64,000 nucleotides of DNA from Verrucomicrobiales bacterium (lineage in GTDB: Bacteria; Verrucomicrobiota; Verrucomicrobiia; Methylacidiphilales; JAAUTS01). Every line of letters starts with the position of its first letter. Position 1 is the first letter of the stretch. Of the stretch, positions 37,794 to 45,803 are shown one piece after another. The notes beneath the pieces are model-generated. The model saw only the letters and a program-made list of their open reading frames with translations. It was not told the origin of the DNA and did no database searches. The stretch covers positions 248,001 through 312,000 of the forward strand of contig JAIRPN010000013.1 of NCBI GenBank assembly GCA_031256975.1, given 5' to 3'. The translations under genes were made by a program, and so were the position numbers.

Positions 37794-37987
37794 CTGGAAC
37801 GGTGGTAAATGTGATATCACCGACCCGATTCAGGGTTGAAATGGAAAACGGACGCCAAGTAATGGCGACCCTTTCGGGTCAAACTCGTATGGAGTTCATA
37901 AGAGTCTTGCCAGGAAGTAAAGTTTTGGTAAAGTTTTCGCCCTACGATTTGTCGAACGGGCGGATCATTGGAGAGAAAGAAGAGTAA
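37766..37987 (+). CDS. infA: Translation initiation factor IF-1
   Basis: IF-1 occupies the A site during initiation. The 73-residue OB-fold protein has FRVEMENGRQVMATLSG, the RVLPGSKVLVKFSPYDLSNGR region and an acidic C-terminus. Its start lies within the 3' end of map. Confidence 0.96.
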   Translation: MSKESDIVLTGTVVNVISPTRFRVEMENGRQVMATLSGQTRMEFIRVLPGSKVLVKFSPYDLSNGRIIGEKEE

Positions 37988-37990
37988 AAT

Positions 37991-38107
37991 ATGAAAGTTA
38001 GAGCTTCAGTAAAGCGTAGAACCTCAGGGTGCCAGATCATCCGGCGCAAGGGGAAAATCTATGTCATTAACAAAAAAAATCCGCGCCTGAAGCAGCGTCA
38101 AGGTTAA
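37991..38107 (+). CDS. rpmJ: Ribosomal protein L36, zinc-ligand-free form
   Basis: This 38-residue protein starts [14 protein letters not shown] and ends NPRLKQRQG, the L36 pattern. The classical zinc ligands (three Cys and a His) are reduced to one Cys: the first position is Thr, the third is Asn/Lys and the His is Leu. It is therefore a C-minus L36 that should not bind zinc. It starts 3 nt after infA and lies in the usual place between infA and rpsM. Confidence 0.93.
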   Translation: MKVRASVKRRTSGCQIIRRKGKIYVINKKNPRLKQRQG

Positions 38108-38113
38108 TCATTT

Positions 38114-38509
38114 ATGCCACGTATTCTTGGAGTTGATATTCCCGGTGAGAAGCGCGTTGAGGCGTCGCTTCGCTATGTCTATGGTCTCGGACCCACGCGG
38201 GTGAAAAGTGTTTTGGAGGAATCGGAAGTTGATCCGAACCTTCGCGCGAAAGATTTGAGCGGCCAGCAAATCAACCGCATCATTCAGGTCATCCAGGCCC
38301 GCGGTTATCTGATCGAGGGCGATCTGCGCCGTGAATTGCAGCAAAACCTGAAGCGTTTGCAGGGCATCAATTGTTACCGCGGCATCCGCCACAAAAAAGG
38401 TTTGCCGGTGCGCGGCCAGCGCACTTCCACCAACGCCCGCACCCGCAAGGGCCCGCGCAAGACGGTCGGCGTGCAACGCAACAAAGACGCCAAGGCAGGC
38501 AAGGTCTAA
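38114..38509 (+). CDS. rpsM: Ribosomal protein S13
   Basis: S13 contacts the P-site tRNA and L5. The 131-residue chain starts [19 protein letters not shown] and ends with the basic tail [19 protein letters not shown] typical of the family. It follows rpmJ by 6 nt. Confidence 0.97.
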   Translation: MPRILGVDIPGEKRVEASLRYVYGLGPTRVKSVLEESEVDPNLRAKDLSGQQINRIIQVIQARGYLIEGDLRRELQQNLKRLQGINCYRGIRHKKGLPVRGQRTSTNARTRKGPRKTVGVQRNKDAKAGKV

Positions 38510-38529
38510 TCTTTAACAGGTAATTTTAT

Positions 38530-39027
38530 ATGGCAGATGATACCAAGAAAAAGGGCGCCAAGACTGCGGCTGCTCCGAAAGAAAAAGTCGAAGCTGCTCC
38601 CGCTGTGGAGAGCCTGAGCCTTTCGCTCGATCCGAACGCGGATCCGAAGCCGAAGATTGTCAAGGCCAAGGGCAGCAAGAACATCACCCACGGCATCGCC
38701 CACATCAATGCTTCATTCAACAACACCATCGTTTCGATCACCGACAACAACGGCAACGTGCTGGGTTGGTCGAGCGCCGGCAAGTGCGGTTTCCGCGGTT
38801 CGAAGAAATCGACCGCCTACGTCGCCCAAGTGGTAGCGCAGGATGCCTGTCGCCAGGCAATGTCCCACGGTTTGAAGGAAGTCGAAGCCCGTATCAAGGG
38901 CCCCGGCACCGGTCGTGAATCAGCGGTCCGCGCCTTGCAGGCGATGGGTTTGGAAGTGAATGCAATTAAGGACGTGACTCCGGTGCCGCACAACGGCTGC
39001 CGTTTGCGCAAAGCCCGCCGCGTCTAA
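38530..39027 (+). CDS. rpsK: Ribosomal protein S11 with N-terminal extension
   Basis: S11 lines the mRNA path on the 30S platform. The core is intact ([35 protein letters not shown] and the C-terminal [15 protein letters not shown]), but the first 40 or so residues are an extra Lys/Ala/Pro-rich and then acidic extension, giving 165 residues against about 129. A TAACAGGTAATTTTAT leader precedes it. Confidence 0.96.
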   Translation: MADDTKKKGAKTAAAPKEKVEAAPAVESLSLSLDPNADPKPKIVKAKGSKNITHGIAHINASFNNTIVSITDNNGNVLGWSSAGKCGFRGSKKSTAYVAQVVAQDACRQAMSHGLKEVEARIKGPGTGRESAVRALQAMGLEVNAIKDVTPVPHNGCRLRKARRV

Positions 39028-39045
39028 TCAAGGAATTTTTATTAT

Positions 39046-39654
39046 ATGGCACGTTACACAGGTCCCAAAGCCAAGATCGGTCGCCGGTTTGGCATTGATA
39101 TTTACGGAACCCCGAAAGCGCTTGAACGCCGCAATTTCCCTCCGGGAGTGCATGGCGCCAAGAACCGTCGCAAACAGTCGGAATACGGCGTCGCGATGGG
39201 TGAAAAGCAAAAGCTGAAACACATGTACGGTGTGCTGGAAAAACAATTCCGCCTGTACTATGAAACCGCCACCCGCAAGCGCGGCGTTACCGGCGACACC
39301 TTGTTGCAGCTCTTGGAAACCCGTTTGGACAATGTTGTTTACCGCTGCGGTTTCGCGAACACTCGCCGTTTGGCGCGCCAGTTCGTGACCCATGGCCACA
39401 TCATCGTCAATGGCCGCAAGGTCAGCATCCCCAGCTTCCAATGCCGGGCCGGCGACGTGGTCGAAGTGAAGAACAACCCGAAGTCCCGCCAGGTTTCGAC
39501 CAAGAGCTTGGAAAAGACCCAGATCAACCCCACGGTTGCCTGGATCGCGGTGGACAAGGACAGCCACAAGGGAACGGTCAGCCGTATCCCGACGCGCGAA
39601 GAAATCGGACCGATTGTCAACGAGCGTCTGGTGGTCGAATTGTATTCCCGTTAA
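39046..39654 (+). CDS. rpsD: Ribosomal protein S4, zinc-free form
   Basis: S4 starts 30S assembly and in E. coli represses the alpha operon. The 202-residue protein has an S4 RNA-binding domain (TRLDNVVYRCGFANTRRLA, VTHGHIIVNGRKV). The N-terminus MARYTGPKAKIGRRFG lacks the Cys pairs that bind zinc in C-plus homologues. It is followed by a structured leader before rpoA. Confidence 0.97.
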   Translation: MARYTGPKAKIGRRFGIDIYGTPKALERRNFPPGVHGAKNRRKQSEYGVAMGEKQKLKHMYGVLEKQFRLYYETATRKRGVTGDTLLQLLETRLDNVVYRCGFANTRRLARQFVTHGHIIVNGRKVSIPSFQCRAGDVVEVKNNPKSRQVSTKSLEKTQINPTVAWIAVDKDSHKGTVSRIPTREEIGPIVNERLVVELYSR

Positions 39655-39680
39655 TCGTATTTTAAATTAACCGAATCGTT

Positions 39681-39720
39681 GGTCCCGGCTTCGCCTGTCG
39701 CGGAGCCCGGGGAAACCCGG
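39681..39720 (+). promoter_or_regulatory. Structured leader between rpsD and rpoA
   Basis: A GC-rich segment holds a perfect 5-bp stem with a GAAA tetraloop (CCGGG GAAA CCCGG, 39707-39720). An overlapping longer pairing of CCCGGCT (39684-39690) with AGCCCGGG is also possible. It lies just upstream of the rpoA ribosome site (TTGGAGAAAAA), so it may modulate rpoA translation, for example through S4, which controls this operon in E. coli. Confidence 0.4.
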
Positions 39721-39746
39721 TTCAGAAATTGGAGAAAAACAAACCT

Positions 39747-40766
39747 ATGGCCATTAAATTAGCCAGATTCGAATTGCCTAATCGTCTGCAGAAGGACGAA
39801 GCAACGGCAACCGGCACTTACGCCAAATTCATCGCCGAACCTTTTGAGGAAGGTTACGCGCATACCCTCGGCAACTCGCTCCGCCGCGTGCTCCTGAGCT
39901 CGCTGGAAGGCGCCGCCATCTCGACCGTGAAGATCGAGGGCGTGCTGCATGAGTTCGCCACCATCCCGGGCGTGGTGCAGGACGTGGCTGAGATTGTTCT
40001 CAACCTGAAGAAAATTTTATTCAAGCTGCCCAACCGCGAGCCCCGCGTGTTGTTCCTGAACGTGAACAAGGAAGGCGACGTTACCGCCGGTGACATCACC
40101 CTGGATTCCGGTGTTGAGATCATCAACCCCGAGCAGGTGATCTGCACGCTCGACAAGAAACAGAAATTTGAAGCCGAATTCCAAGTCCGCGTCGGCCGCG
40201 GCTATGTGAGCGGCGAAGACAACAAGACTCCGGACATGGCCATTGGCGTGATTCCGGTGGACTCGCTGTTCTCGCCGGTCCGCAAGGTGAAATACACCGT
40301 GGACGACACCCGCATGGGCCAGAAGACCGATTACGACAAGCTGACCTTGGAAGTTTGGACTGATGGCCGTTTGACGCCGGATGAAGCCTTGCTGCAATCC
40401 TCGGCGATCCTGCGCCATCACCTCGATATCTTTGTCAACTTCGACAAGGAGCCGATCGAATTTGAAGAACCGAAACAGGCCGCCGCGACCCAGGACAGCG
40501 CGTTGAAGAAGCTCCTCAACATGAGCGTCAACGAAATCGAGTTGTCCGTTCGCGCCGCGAACTGCCTGAACAACGCCAACATCACCTCGGTGGGCCAGTT
40601 GGCGATGAAGTCGGAAGCCGAAATGCTCAAGTACCGCAACTTCGGCAAGAAATCACTTAACGAAATCAAAGACAAACTGCATCAGTTGGGCCTCTCTCTC
40701 GGCATGAAGTTCGAGCCGGGTCTGGTGGATATTCCCGCTGAAGTTACAAGTGGAGACCAGGTGTAA
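39747..40766 (+). CDS. rpoA: RNA polymerase alpha subunit
   Basis: Alpha dimerises to nucleate RNA polymerase and its C-terminal domain binds UP elements and activators. The 339 residues have the N-terminal domain ([20 protein letters not shown]), a linker, and the alpha-CTD ([36 protein letters not shown]). A start at 39729 is possible, but the ATG at 39747 is better placed behind GGAG. Its stop overlaps the rplQ start by 1 nt. Confidence 0.98.
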   Translation: MAIKLARFELPNRLQKDEATATGTYAKFIAEPFEEGYAHTLGNSLRRVLLSSLEGAAISTVKIEGVLHEFATIPGVVQDVAEIVLNLKKILFKLPNREPRVLFLNVNKEGDVTAGDITLDSGVEIINPEQVICTLDKKQKFEAEFQVRVGRGYVSGEDNKTPDMAIGVIPVDSLFSPVRKVKYTVDDTRMGQKTDYDKLTLEVWTDGRLTPDEALLQSSAILRHHLDIFVNFDKEPIEFEEPKQAAATQDSALKKLLNMSVNEIELSVRAANCLNNANITSVGQLAMKSEAEMLKYRNFGKKSLNEIKDKLHQLGLSLGMKFEPGLVDIPAEVTSGDQV

Positions 40767-41230
40767 TGAGACATCGCGTAAAAACCGTCAAGTTGGGTCG
40801 CACCTCCCAGCACAGGGATTTGATGCTGGCGAACATGGCCGGCAGCCTGATTCAACATAACCGTATTAAAACCACCCTCGCCAAGGCCAAGGCCCTGCGC
40901 CCCATCGCTGAAAAGCTGGTGACGCTCGGCAAGAAGGGCAACCTGCACAGCCGCCGTCTGGCCTTGTCCAAGCTCATCAACAATGAGGATTGGGTGAAGA
41001 AATTGTTTGGTGACATCGCCCCGCGCTTCAAGGAGCGCAACGGCGGTTACACCCGCATCCTGAAGCTTGGCCACCGTTATAGCGATGCTTCCGAGATGGC
41101 GCTGATCGAGTGGGTCGACAATGTGGTCGAAGCCGCTCCGGCTCCCGAGGCTGAAACCAAGGCCGAGGAAGGCAAAAAGAAAGCCGCGCCGAAAAAGAAA
41201 AAAGCTGTCGCTGAAGCCAAGGCTGAATAA
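40766..41230 (+). CDS. rplQ: Ribosomal protein L17 with Ala/Lys-rich tail
   Basis: L17 lies at the 50S tunnel exit. The 154-residue protein starts [18 protein letters not shown] and has [16 protein letters not shown], then a tail of roughly 35 residues alternating Ala, Lys, Glu and Pro. It is the last gene of the ribosomal cluster and is followed by a terminator. Confidence 0.97.
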   Translation: MRHRVKTVKLGRTSQHRDLMLANMAGSLIQHNRIKTTLAKAKALRPIAEKLVTLGKKGNLHSRRLALSKLINNEDWVKKLFGDIAPRFKERNGGYTRILKLGHRYSDASEMALIEWVDNVVEAAPAPEAETKAEEGKKKAAPKKKKAVAEAKAE

Positions 41231-41254
41231 ATCTTTTCAACAAGGTTGAGCAAG

Positions 41255-41284
41255 AGGCGAATCCGCAAGGGTTCGCCTTTTTTG
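41255..41284 (+). terminator. Terminator of the ribosomal cluster
   Basis: AGGCGAA (41255-41261) pairs with TTCGCCT (41272-41278), followed by a long T run (TTTTTTG), 25 nt after the rplQ stop. Confidence 0.9.
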
Positions 41285-41352
41285 TTTCATTGTTGGCGGC
41301 TTGTATTAAAACTTGGTTGCAAAGGTGATTTGTGTTAGTTTTGCCATTGGCG

Positions 41353-41964
41353 ATGAGAAGTTGCGGCATAGTATTGGCGATGTTGTTGGGCCTGACGCTA
41401 ACGGCGATGGCGCAGTTGCAGGACGACGGCATGGCGCCGGCGGATACCCGTCAGTACATGAAGTCGCTGGACAAGCAGCTGCATGATTTTCAGGGCGGCA
41501 AGGCCAGCGAGTTCGCTAACAGGGAATTTTTTACCAATACGTACAAGACCAATATTTTGAACGAAAAAAGTTCCGGCCTGATGCGCGATGCGAATAATTT
41601 TTCGTTTCCCAACACGGCGTTCAGCAAACAGTTTACCACCGGTTCATACCAGGGTTTTTCCAAGAATTTTGCCACGCCGGACAATAAAAATTTTTCCACC
41701 GACAAAAACTTTGATACCACCGGCAGGCCTTTTGACAGCAAGGTGCTGGATTCGCCGACCGACCGTGACAGCGGCAAGAGTTTTGCTTCGCAGAACTGGA
41801 ATAAGCCGTATTATCTGGCCGGCAAGCAGTATCAAGGCAAGGAAATGACCGAACTGGGCGAGTACAGCGGCACGGTGGTGTTGAATAACAAGGCGGACGT
41901 GAAGTGGGAGCAGGATTCGCTAAGTTCGGCGCAGATCAAGGAAATCCTGAACAAGAACAAATGA
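41353..41964 (+). CDS. Exported protein of unknown function
   Basis: This protein of about 203 residues has a signal peptide (MRSCGIVLAMLLGLTLTAMA) followed by a low-complexity chain rich in Asn, Phe, Lys and Asp with loosely repeated FSKNF/FSTDKNF-like units (about residues 75-120). I do not recognise a family; it may be a surface or periplasmic structural protein. The ATG at 41353 starts the signal peptide; a GTG at 41332 would add seven residues. It stands alone between the ribosomal terminator and a convergent gene. Confidence 0.7.
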   Translation: MRSCGIVLAMLLGLTLTAMAQLQDDGMAPADTRQYMKSLDKQLHDFQGGKASEFANREFFTNTYKTNILNEKSSGLMRDANNFSFPNTAFSKQFTTGSYQGFSKNFATPDNKNFSTDKNFDTTGRPFDSKVLDSPTDRDSGKSFASQNWNKPYYLAGKQYQGKEMTELGEYSGTVVLNNKADVKWEQDSLSSAQIKEILNKNK

Positions 41965-41982
41965 ACGCGCCGTTGGCGTTGC

Positions 41983-42561
41983 TCAGGGCGTGATGGTCAG
42001 CTTGCCGTTAGCGTTGATTTCCGGATAGTTGGCGAGAATCACCTTCACATCGTAAGCGCCGGGTTGCGCGGTTTTCACGATTTGTTCAATCGGAATATTT
42101 TCCGTCCACGACAGCACCTCGCCGGGATTCAGGAAGCTGGCGCCGACTTTTTGCTCGAATAATTTATCTGCCGACCACAGGTAAATCATGTTGTCCTTGC
42201 CGGCGCTAATGGCGATATCGTAACGTTGGGAATCGGGGAACGACAGGGTGTAACTCTTTTTGTCGGACAGGTTTTTTATGCGGAAGTTGACCTTGAGCGT
42301 GGTGGGGACGTTGGTTTGGTCAGCGGCGGGAGGGGTTTTCGAGATACTTGCGGGGGCGAGGTTGAGTTCACCCTTGAAATCCTTGAGATCGACTTCGTTG
42401 GCTCGTTGCACGCGTTCGGGATCTCCGGAGAAGATCGAGAAACGCTTGCCGGGCGGATTGATGAACTGGTTGGGCACGACCTGGCGGCTGGGGTTGATGT
42501 CCTGCGCGAAGGCGGAACTGACGCTAATCGCGAGAAGAATCGAGAAAGACAACCATTTCAT
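41983..42561 (-). CDS. Exported BsuPI-domain protein
   Basis: This 192-residue protein has a signal peptide (MKWLSFSILLAISVSSAFA) and a C-terminal domain resembling the BsuPI intracellular proteinase inhibitor fold: FRIKNLSDKKSYTLSFPDSQRYD, then IYLWSADKLFEQ and FLNPGEVLSW. In Bacillus this fold inhibits proteases, but exported versions are uncharacterised. A promoter TTGAAC/TATTCT (16-bp spacing) ends 9 nt before the ATG. Confidence 0.8.
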   Translation of the reverse strand: MKWLSFSILLAISVSSAFAQDINPSRQVVPNQFINPPGKRFSIFSGDPERVQRANEVDLKDFKGELNLAPASISKTPPAADQTNVPTTLKVNFRIKNLSDKKSYTLSFPDSQRYDIAISAGKDNMIYLWSADKLFEQKVGASFLNPGEVLSWTENIPIEQIVKTAQPGAYDVKVILANYPEINANGKLTITP

Positions 42562-42570
42562 AAAGCCGGA

Positions 42571-42598
42571 AGAATACCTGAAACGCCATAATGTTCAA
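42571..42598 (-). promoter_or_regulatory. Promoter of the BsuPI gene, near-leaderless
   Basis: On the minus strand TTGAAC (42598-42593) and TATTCT (42576-42571) are 16 bp apart. The ATG at 42561 is 9 nt from the -10 box. Confidence 0.5.
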
Positions 42599-42646
42599 TA
42601 AGGAGATTAGGCCGGGTGATTCCGCCGTTAGCGGGAAGTTTGCGGC

Positions 42647-42674
42647 TTGTAAAATGTGACCGGCAGAGTAGAAA
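42647..42674 (+). promoter_or_regulatory. Promoter of the SecD-like exported protein, near-leaderless
   Basis: TTGTAA (42647-42652) and TAGAAA (42669-42674) have 16 bp between them. The ATG at 42681 is 6 nt after the -10 box, so transcription may begin at the start codon. Confidence 0.45.
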
Positions 42675-42680
42675 AGATTC

Positions 42681-43133
42681 ATGCGTCTCTTTATTCTTGC
42701 GGTATTCGGTGTGATCTTGATGCAAACCCAGCTAATGGCCGGATCGGACAAGCCGGCGGTGGTCTTGCGCTTGCATTTGCAGAATCTGGACTCCCAGGAC
42801 ATGTCCAAGGTGACGCCGCTGTCGTTGAAAAACCCGGACCAGCTGATCTATGTCGACAAATTCGCCTTTCTTTCGGAAAAATACTTGTACGACGCCAAGC
42901 AACTGCAGGACGGACGGGTCATCATCCAGTTTGACAATATCGGCGTTAGCGCCATGGAAACGACCACCAGCGCCAGCCTTGGCAAGATCATGGTGGTAAT
43001 TTTCAACGGCCGGGTCATTTTGGCGGCGGTGATCGACAAGCCCATTCGTGACGGCCGGTTGATTGTGCCGGATATCGGCCCGGAAGAGTTCAAGCAGATG
43101 GAGCTATTGATTAAGAAAAACCGGTCGACCTGA
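42681..43133 (+). CDS. Small exported protein resembling a SecD periplasmic segment
   Basis: This 150-residue protein has a signal peptide (MRLFILAVFGVILMQTQLMA) and then a single alpha/beta domain. The pattern IIQFDNIGVSAMETTTSASLG, followed by IMVVIFNGRVILAAVIDKPI, resembles the head region of SecD where substrate-like peptides are displayed (product, then GRvilaApvi). As a stand-alone exported domain its function is unknown. It ends at a motif-pair terminator. Confidence 0.72.
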   Translation: MRLFILAVFGVILMQTQLMAGSDKPAVVLRLHLQNLDSQDMSKVTPLSLKNPDQLIYVDKFAFLSEKYLYDAKQLQDGRVIIQFDNIGVSAMETTTSASLGKIMVVIFNGRVILAAVIDKPIRDGRLIVPDIGPEEFKQMELLIKKNRST

Positions 43134-43153
43134 CCGGATTTATCAGTTTCTCT

Positions 43154-43190
43154 GCCGCTAATGACGAGCCTGCCATTAGCGGCCTTTCTT
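43154..43190 (+). terminator. Terminator built from an inverted pair of the iterated motif
   Basis: GCCGCTAATG (43154-43163) pairs perfectly with CATTAGCGGC (43174-43183) over 10 bp, loop of 10 nt, followed by CTTTCTTTTT. Both arms are copies of the CGCTAAY word. Confidence 0.9.
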
Positions 43191-43210
43191 TTTGAGACTA
43201 ATCTCAAAAA
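43189..43210. promoter_or_regulatory. Candidate operator of the suf operon
   Basis: A perfect palindrome, TTTTTGAGA and TCTCAAAAA separated by CTAA, lies directly upstream of the -35 box of the sufC promoter. Its place suits a repressor or activator site. The regulator is unknown; SUF operons elsewhere use IscR/SufR-type proteins. Confidence 0.5.
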
Positions 43211-43214
43211 CGCA

Positions 43215-43242
43215 TTGCGATTTAGCTTAATAAGGCTATAAT
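43215..43242 (+). promoter_or_regulatory. Promoter of the suf operon
   Basis: TTGCGA (43215-43220), 16-bp spacer and a consensus TATAAT (43237-43242). The sufC ATG is at 43253, so the leader would be only a few nucleotides. Confidence 0.75.
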
Positions 43243-43252
43243 TTTTGCTCAC

Positions 43253-44032
43253 ATGAGCTGTATCGAGATACGTAATTTACACGCTAATATCGAAGGGCGT
43301 GAGATTTTGAAGGGTCTGAACCTTACCTTGCCGAAGGGCGAGGTGCATGCCTTGATGGGGCCGAATGGTTCCGGCAAAAGCACCCTGTCGAAAGTGATGG
43401 CCGGTCATCCGGATTACCAAGTGACTGCGGGCGAAGTATTGCTCGATGGCGAAAATATCCTTGAGATGGAGCCGGATGAGCGCGCCCGCAAAGGCTTGTT
43501 TTTGGCCTTCCAGTATCCCAGTGAAATTCCCGGCGTAACCATCGCCAACTTCATCCGTGCCGCGCTGCAAGCCCGTCTGTCGGAAGGAGAAGAGCTCGAC
43601 GCGGTGGAGTTTTACCAGAATTTGTACAAGAAGATGGATGCGTTGGAAATGGACCGCGCCTTTACTTCGCGCGCGGTCAACGACGGTTTCTCCGGCGGCG
43701 AAAAGAAGCGCAATGAGATTTTGCAAATGGCCATGCTTGAGCCGTCCTACGCGGTACTCGACGAAACCGACTCCGGTTTGGACATCGACGCCTTGCGCAT
43801 CGTGGCGGATGGCGTGAACCGCTTGCGCGGGCCGAAACTCGGTTCGCTGGTGATCACCCACTACCAGCGTTTGTTGAATTACATCGTGCCGGATCATGTG
43901 CATGTGATGGTGCAGGGGCGCATCGTGCGCAGCGGCGGCAAGGAATTGGCGCTGGAGCTCGAAGCCAAGGGTTACGAGTGGGTTATCAAGGAAGCGGGAC
44001 TGGAAGTGACTCCTGAGCCCGCCAATGGCTAA
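43253..44032 (+). CDS. sufC: SUF system ATPase SufC
   Basis: SufC is the ABC-type ATPase of the SufBCD iron-sulfur scaffold. The 259-residue protein has Walker [17 protein letters not shown], the signature [14 protein letters not shown], Walker [13 protein letters not shown] and the H-loop region VITHYQRLL, all typical of SufC. It is the first gene of the operon behind a TATAAT promoter; sufB follows after 41 nt. Confidence 0.97.
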   Translation: MSCIEIRNLHANIEGREILKGLNLTLPKGEVHALMGPNGSGKSTLSKVMAGHPDYQVTAGEVLLDGENILEMEPDERARKGLFLAFQYPSEIPGVTIANFIRAALQARLSEGEELDAVEFYQNLYKKMDALEMDRAFTSRAVNDGFSGGEKKRNEILQMAMLEPSYAVLDETDSGLDIDALRIVADGVNRLRGPKLGSLVITHYQRLLNYIVPDHVHVMVQGRIVRSGGKELALELEAKGYEWVIKEAGLEVTPEPANG

Positions 44033-44073
44033 GTCGGAAAAACAGGCTAGATTATATATAAAGGGAGTATCCT

Positions 44074-45489
44074 GTGAGTGAAGTAGCAGACAAGCCGGAT
44101 TTGAATTTGGATGTGGATTCGGGGAATTTTTCTTATCCCGAAGACTATGCCTATGATGCCGGTCGCGGTTTGACGGCCGATACCATCAATTATATCTGCG
44201 ACGTGAAGAACGATCCCCAGTGGATCCGCGAGTTCCGTCTGCGTGCGCTGGAAATTTTCCAAAAGAAGCCGAATCCGACCCACTGGGCCAGCAAGGATTT
44301 GGAAAACATCGATTTTGACAAGATCCGTTATTACCTGGCCAAGGGCCAGCAGGCCAAGCGCAGCTGGGAGGAAGTTCCGGACGACGTGAAAAAGACCTTC
44401 GAGCGCTTGGGCATTCCCGAAAAAGAGCGCAAGTTTCTCGCAGGTGTGGAAGCCCAGTTCGACAGCGAAGCGGCTTATTCCAACATCAAGAAAGCCTTCG
44501 CGGATGAAGGTGTGATCTTTGTCGGCAGCACCGAAGGTTTGCACAAGTATCCGGAAATTTTCCGTCCGTGGTTTGGCAAAGTCATCCCGATCGGCGACAA
44601 TAAATATTCCGCGCTCAACAGCGCCGTGTTCAGCGGCGGTTCCTTCATTTACGTGCCGAAGGGCGTGAAACTGAAGCACCCGCTGCAGGCTTATTTCCGT
44701 ATCAACGCCGAGCAGTTCGGCCAGTTTGAGCGTACGCTCATCATCGCCGACGAGGGTGCCGAGATGACCTACATGGAAGGTTGTACCGCGCCGAAATTCG
44801 AGACCGCCACGCTGCACAGCGCGGTGGTGGAATTGGTGGCGCTGAAGGGGGCGAAGATCCAGTACATCACCGTGCAAAACTGGAGCGCCAACGTGTTCAA
44901 TTTGGTCACCAAGCGCGGTTTGGCAATGGAAGATGCCGAGATCAAGTGGATCGACTGCAATATTGGTTCGAGGCTAACCATGAAGTATCCGGGCGTGATC
45001 CTCAAGGGACGCCGTGCCCGCGGCGAGGTGGTCAGCATCGCGCTCGCCAACAACGGCCAGCACCAAGACACCGGCGCGAAGATGATTCACGCCGCCGACG
45101 AGACCACCAGCAACATCATCGCCAAGAGCATCAGCATCGGCCACGGCCGTTCGAGCTATCGCGGGCTGGTACACATTCCCAAGCACCTGAAGGGTTGCAA
45201 GAACAACACCGAGTGTGACGCCTTGCTTATCAACCCCGAATCAAGAACCGACACTTATCCCGCCATTAGCGTTCGTGGTGACGGCAATTCCGTCCAGCAC
45301 GAGGCCAGCGTCAGCAAGGTCAGTGCCGAGCAGATCTTTTACATGCAGCAACGCGGCCTTACCGAAGCCCAGGCGATGAGCCTTAGCGTCAACGGTTTCG
45401 TCAACGATCTGGTCAACCAGTTCCCCATCGAGTATAGCGTGGAACTCAAACGCTTAATCGACCTTGAAATGGAAGGCTCGGTCGGCTAA
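44074..45489 (+). CDS. sufB: Fe-S cluster scaffold protein SufB
   Basis: SufB builds nascent clusters with SufC and SufD. The 471-residue protein carries [31 protein letters not shown] with the conserved Cys, and the C-terminal [20 protein letters not shown]. The start is GTG at 44074 behind AAGGGAG. A ferredoxin gene lies 31 nt downstream, before sufD. Confidence 0.97.
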   Translation: MSEVADKPDLNLDVDSGNFSYPEDYAYDAGRGLTADTINYICDVKNDPQWIREFRLRALEIFQKKPNPTHWASKDLENIDFDKIRYYLAKGQQAKRSWEEVPDDVKKTFERLGIPEKERKFLAGVEAQFDSEAAYSNIKKAFADEGVIFVGSTEGLHKYPEIFRPWFGKVIPIGDNKYSALNSAVFSGGSFIYVPKGVKLKHPLQAYFRINAEQFGQFERTLIIADEGAEMTYMEGCTAPKFETATLHSAVVELVALKGAKIQYITVQNWSANVFNLVTKRGLAMEDAEIKWIDCNIGSRLTMKYPGVILKGRRARGEVVSIALANNGQHQDTGAKMIHAADETTSNIIAKSISIGHGRSSYRGLVHIPKHLKGCKNNTECDALLINPESRTDTYPAISVRGDGNSVQHEASVSKVSAEQIFYMQQRGLTEAQAMSLSVNGFVNDLVNQFPIEYSVELKRLIDLEMEGSVG

Positions 45490-45520
45490 TTTCGTCGCGA
45501 AACAATTAAAGGAATTATTT

Positions 45521-45754
45521 ATGGCAGATGTAGCAAATCGTTATCCGGAAAATACCGCCGGTTCTTATTACGTGGACAATCAGTGCATTGACTGCGACCT
45601 GTGTCGCGAAACCGCGCCGGCGAATTTTACCCGTCAGGATGACGGCGGTTATTCTTACGTGTACAAGCAGCCCGCATCCCCCGAGGAAGAAGCCTTGTGC
45701 AAGGAAGCCAAGGAAGGCTGCCCGGTTGAAGCCATCGGCAACGACGGCCAGTAA
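45521..45754 (+). CDS. 4Fe-4S ferredoxin inside the SUF operon
   Basis: This 77-residue protein has one 4Fe-4S site: CIDCDLC near residue 25 and a fourth ligand in EGCPVEAIG near residue 66. It probably donates electrons during cluster assembly or takes clusters from the scaffold, inferred from its place between sufB and sufD. AAAGGAATTATTT precedes the ATG at 45521. Confidence 0.9.
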   Translation: MADVANRYPENTAGSYYVDNQCIDCDLCRETAPANFTRQDDGGYSYVYKQPASPEEEALCKEAKEGCPVEAIGNDGQ

Positions 45755-45803
45755 TCGGATGTCGCCCAGAGGGCGGCGGCGCCAAGAGGCGCGTTAAACA
45801 ACA

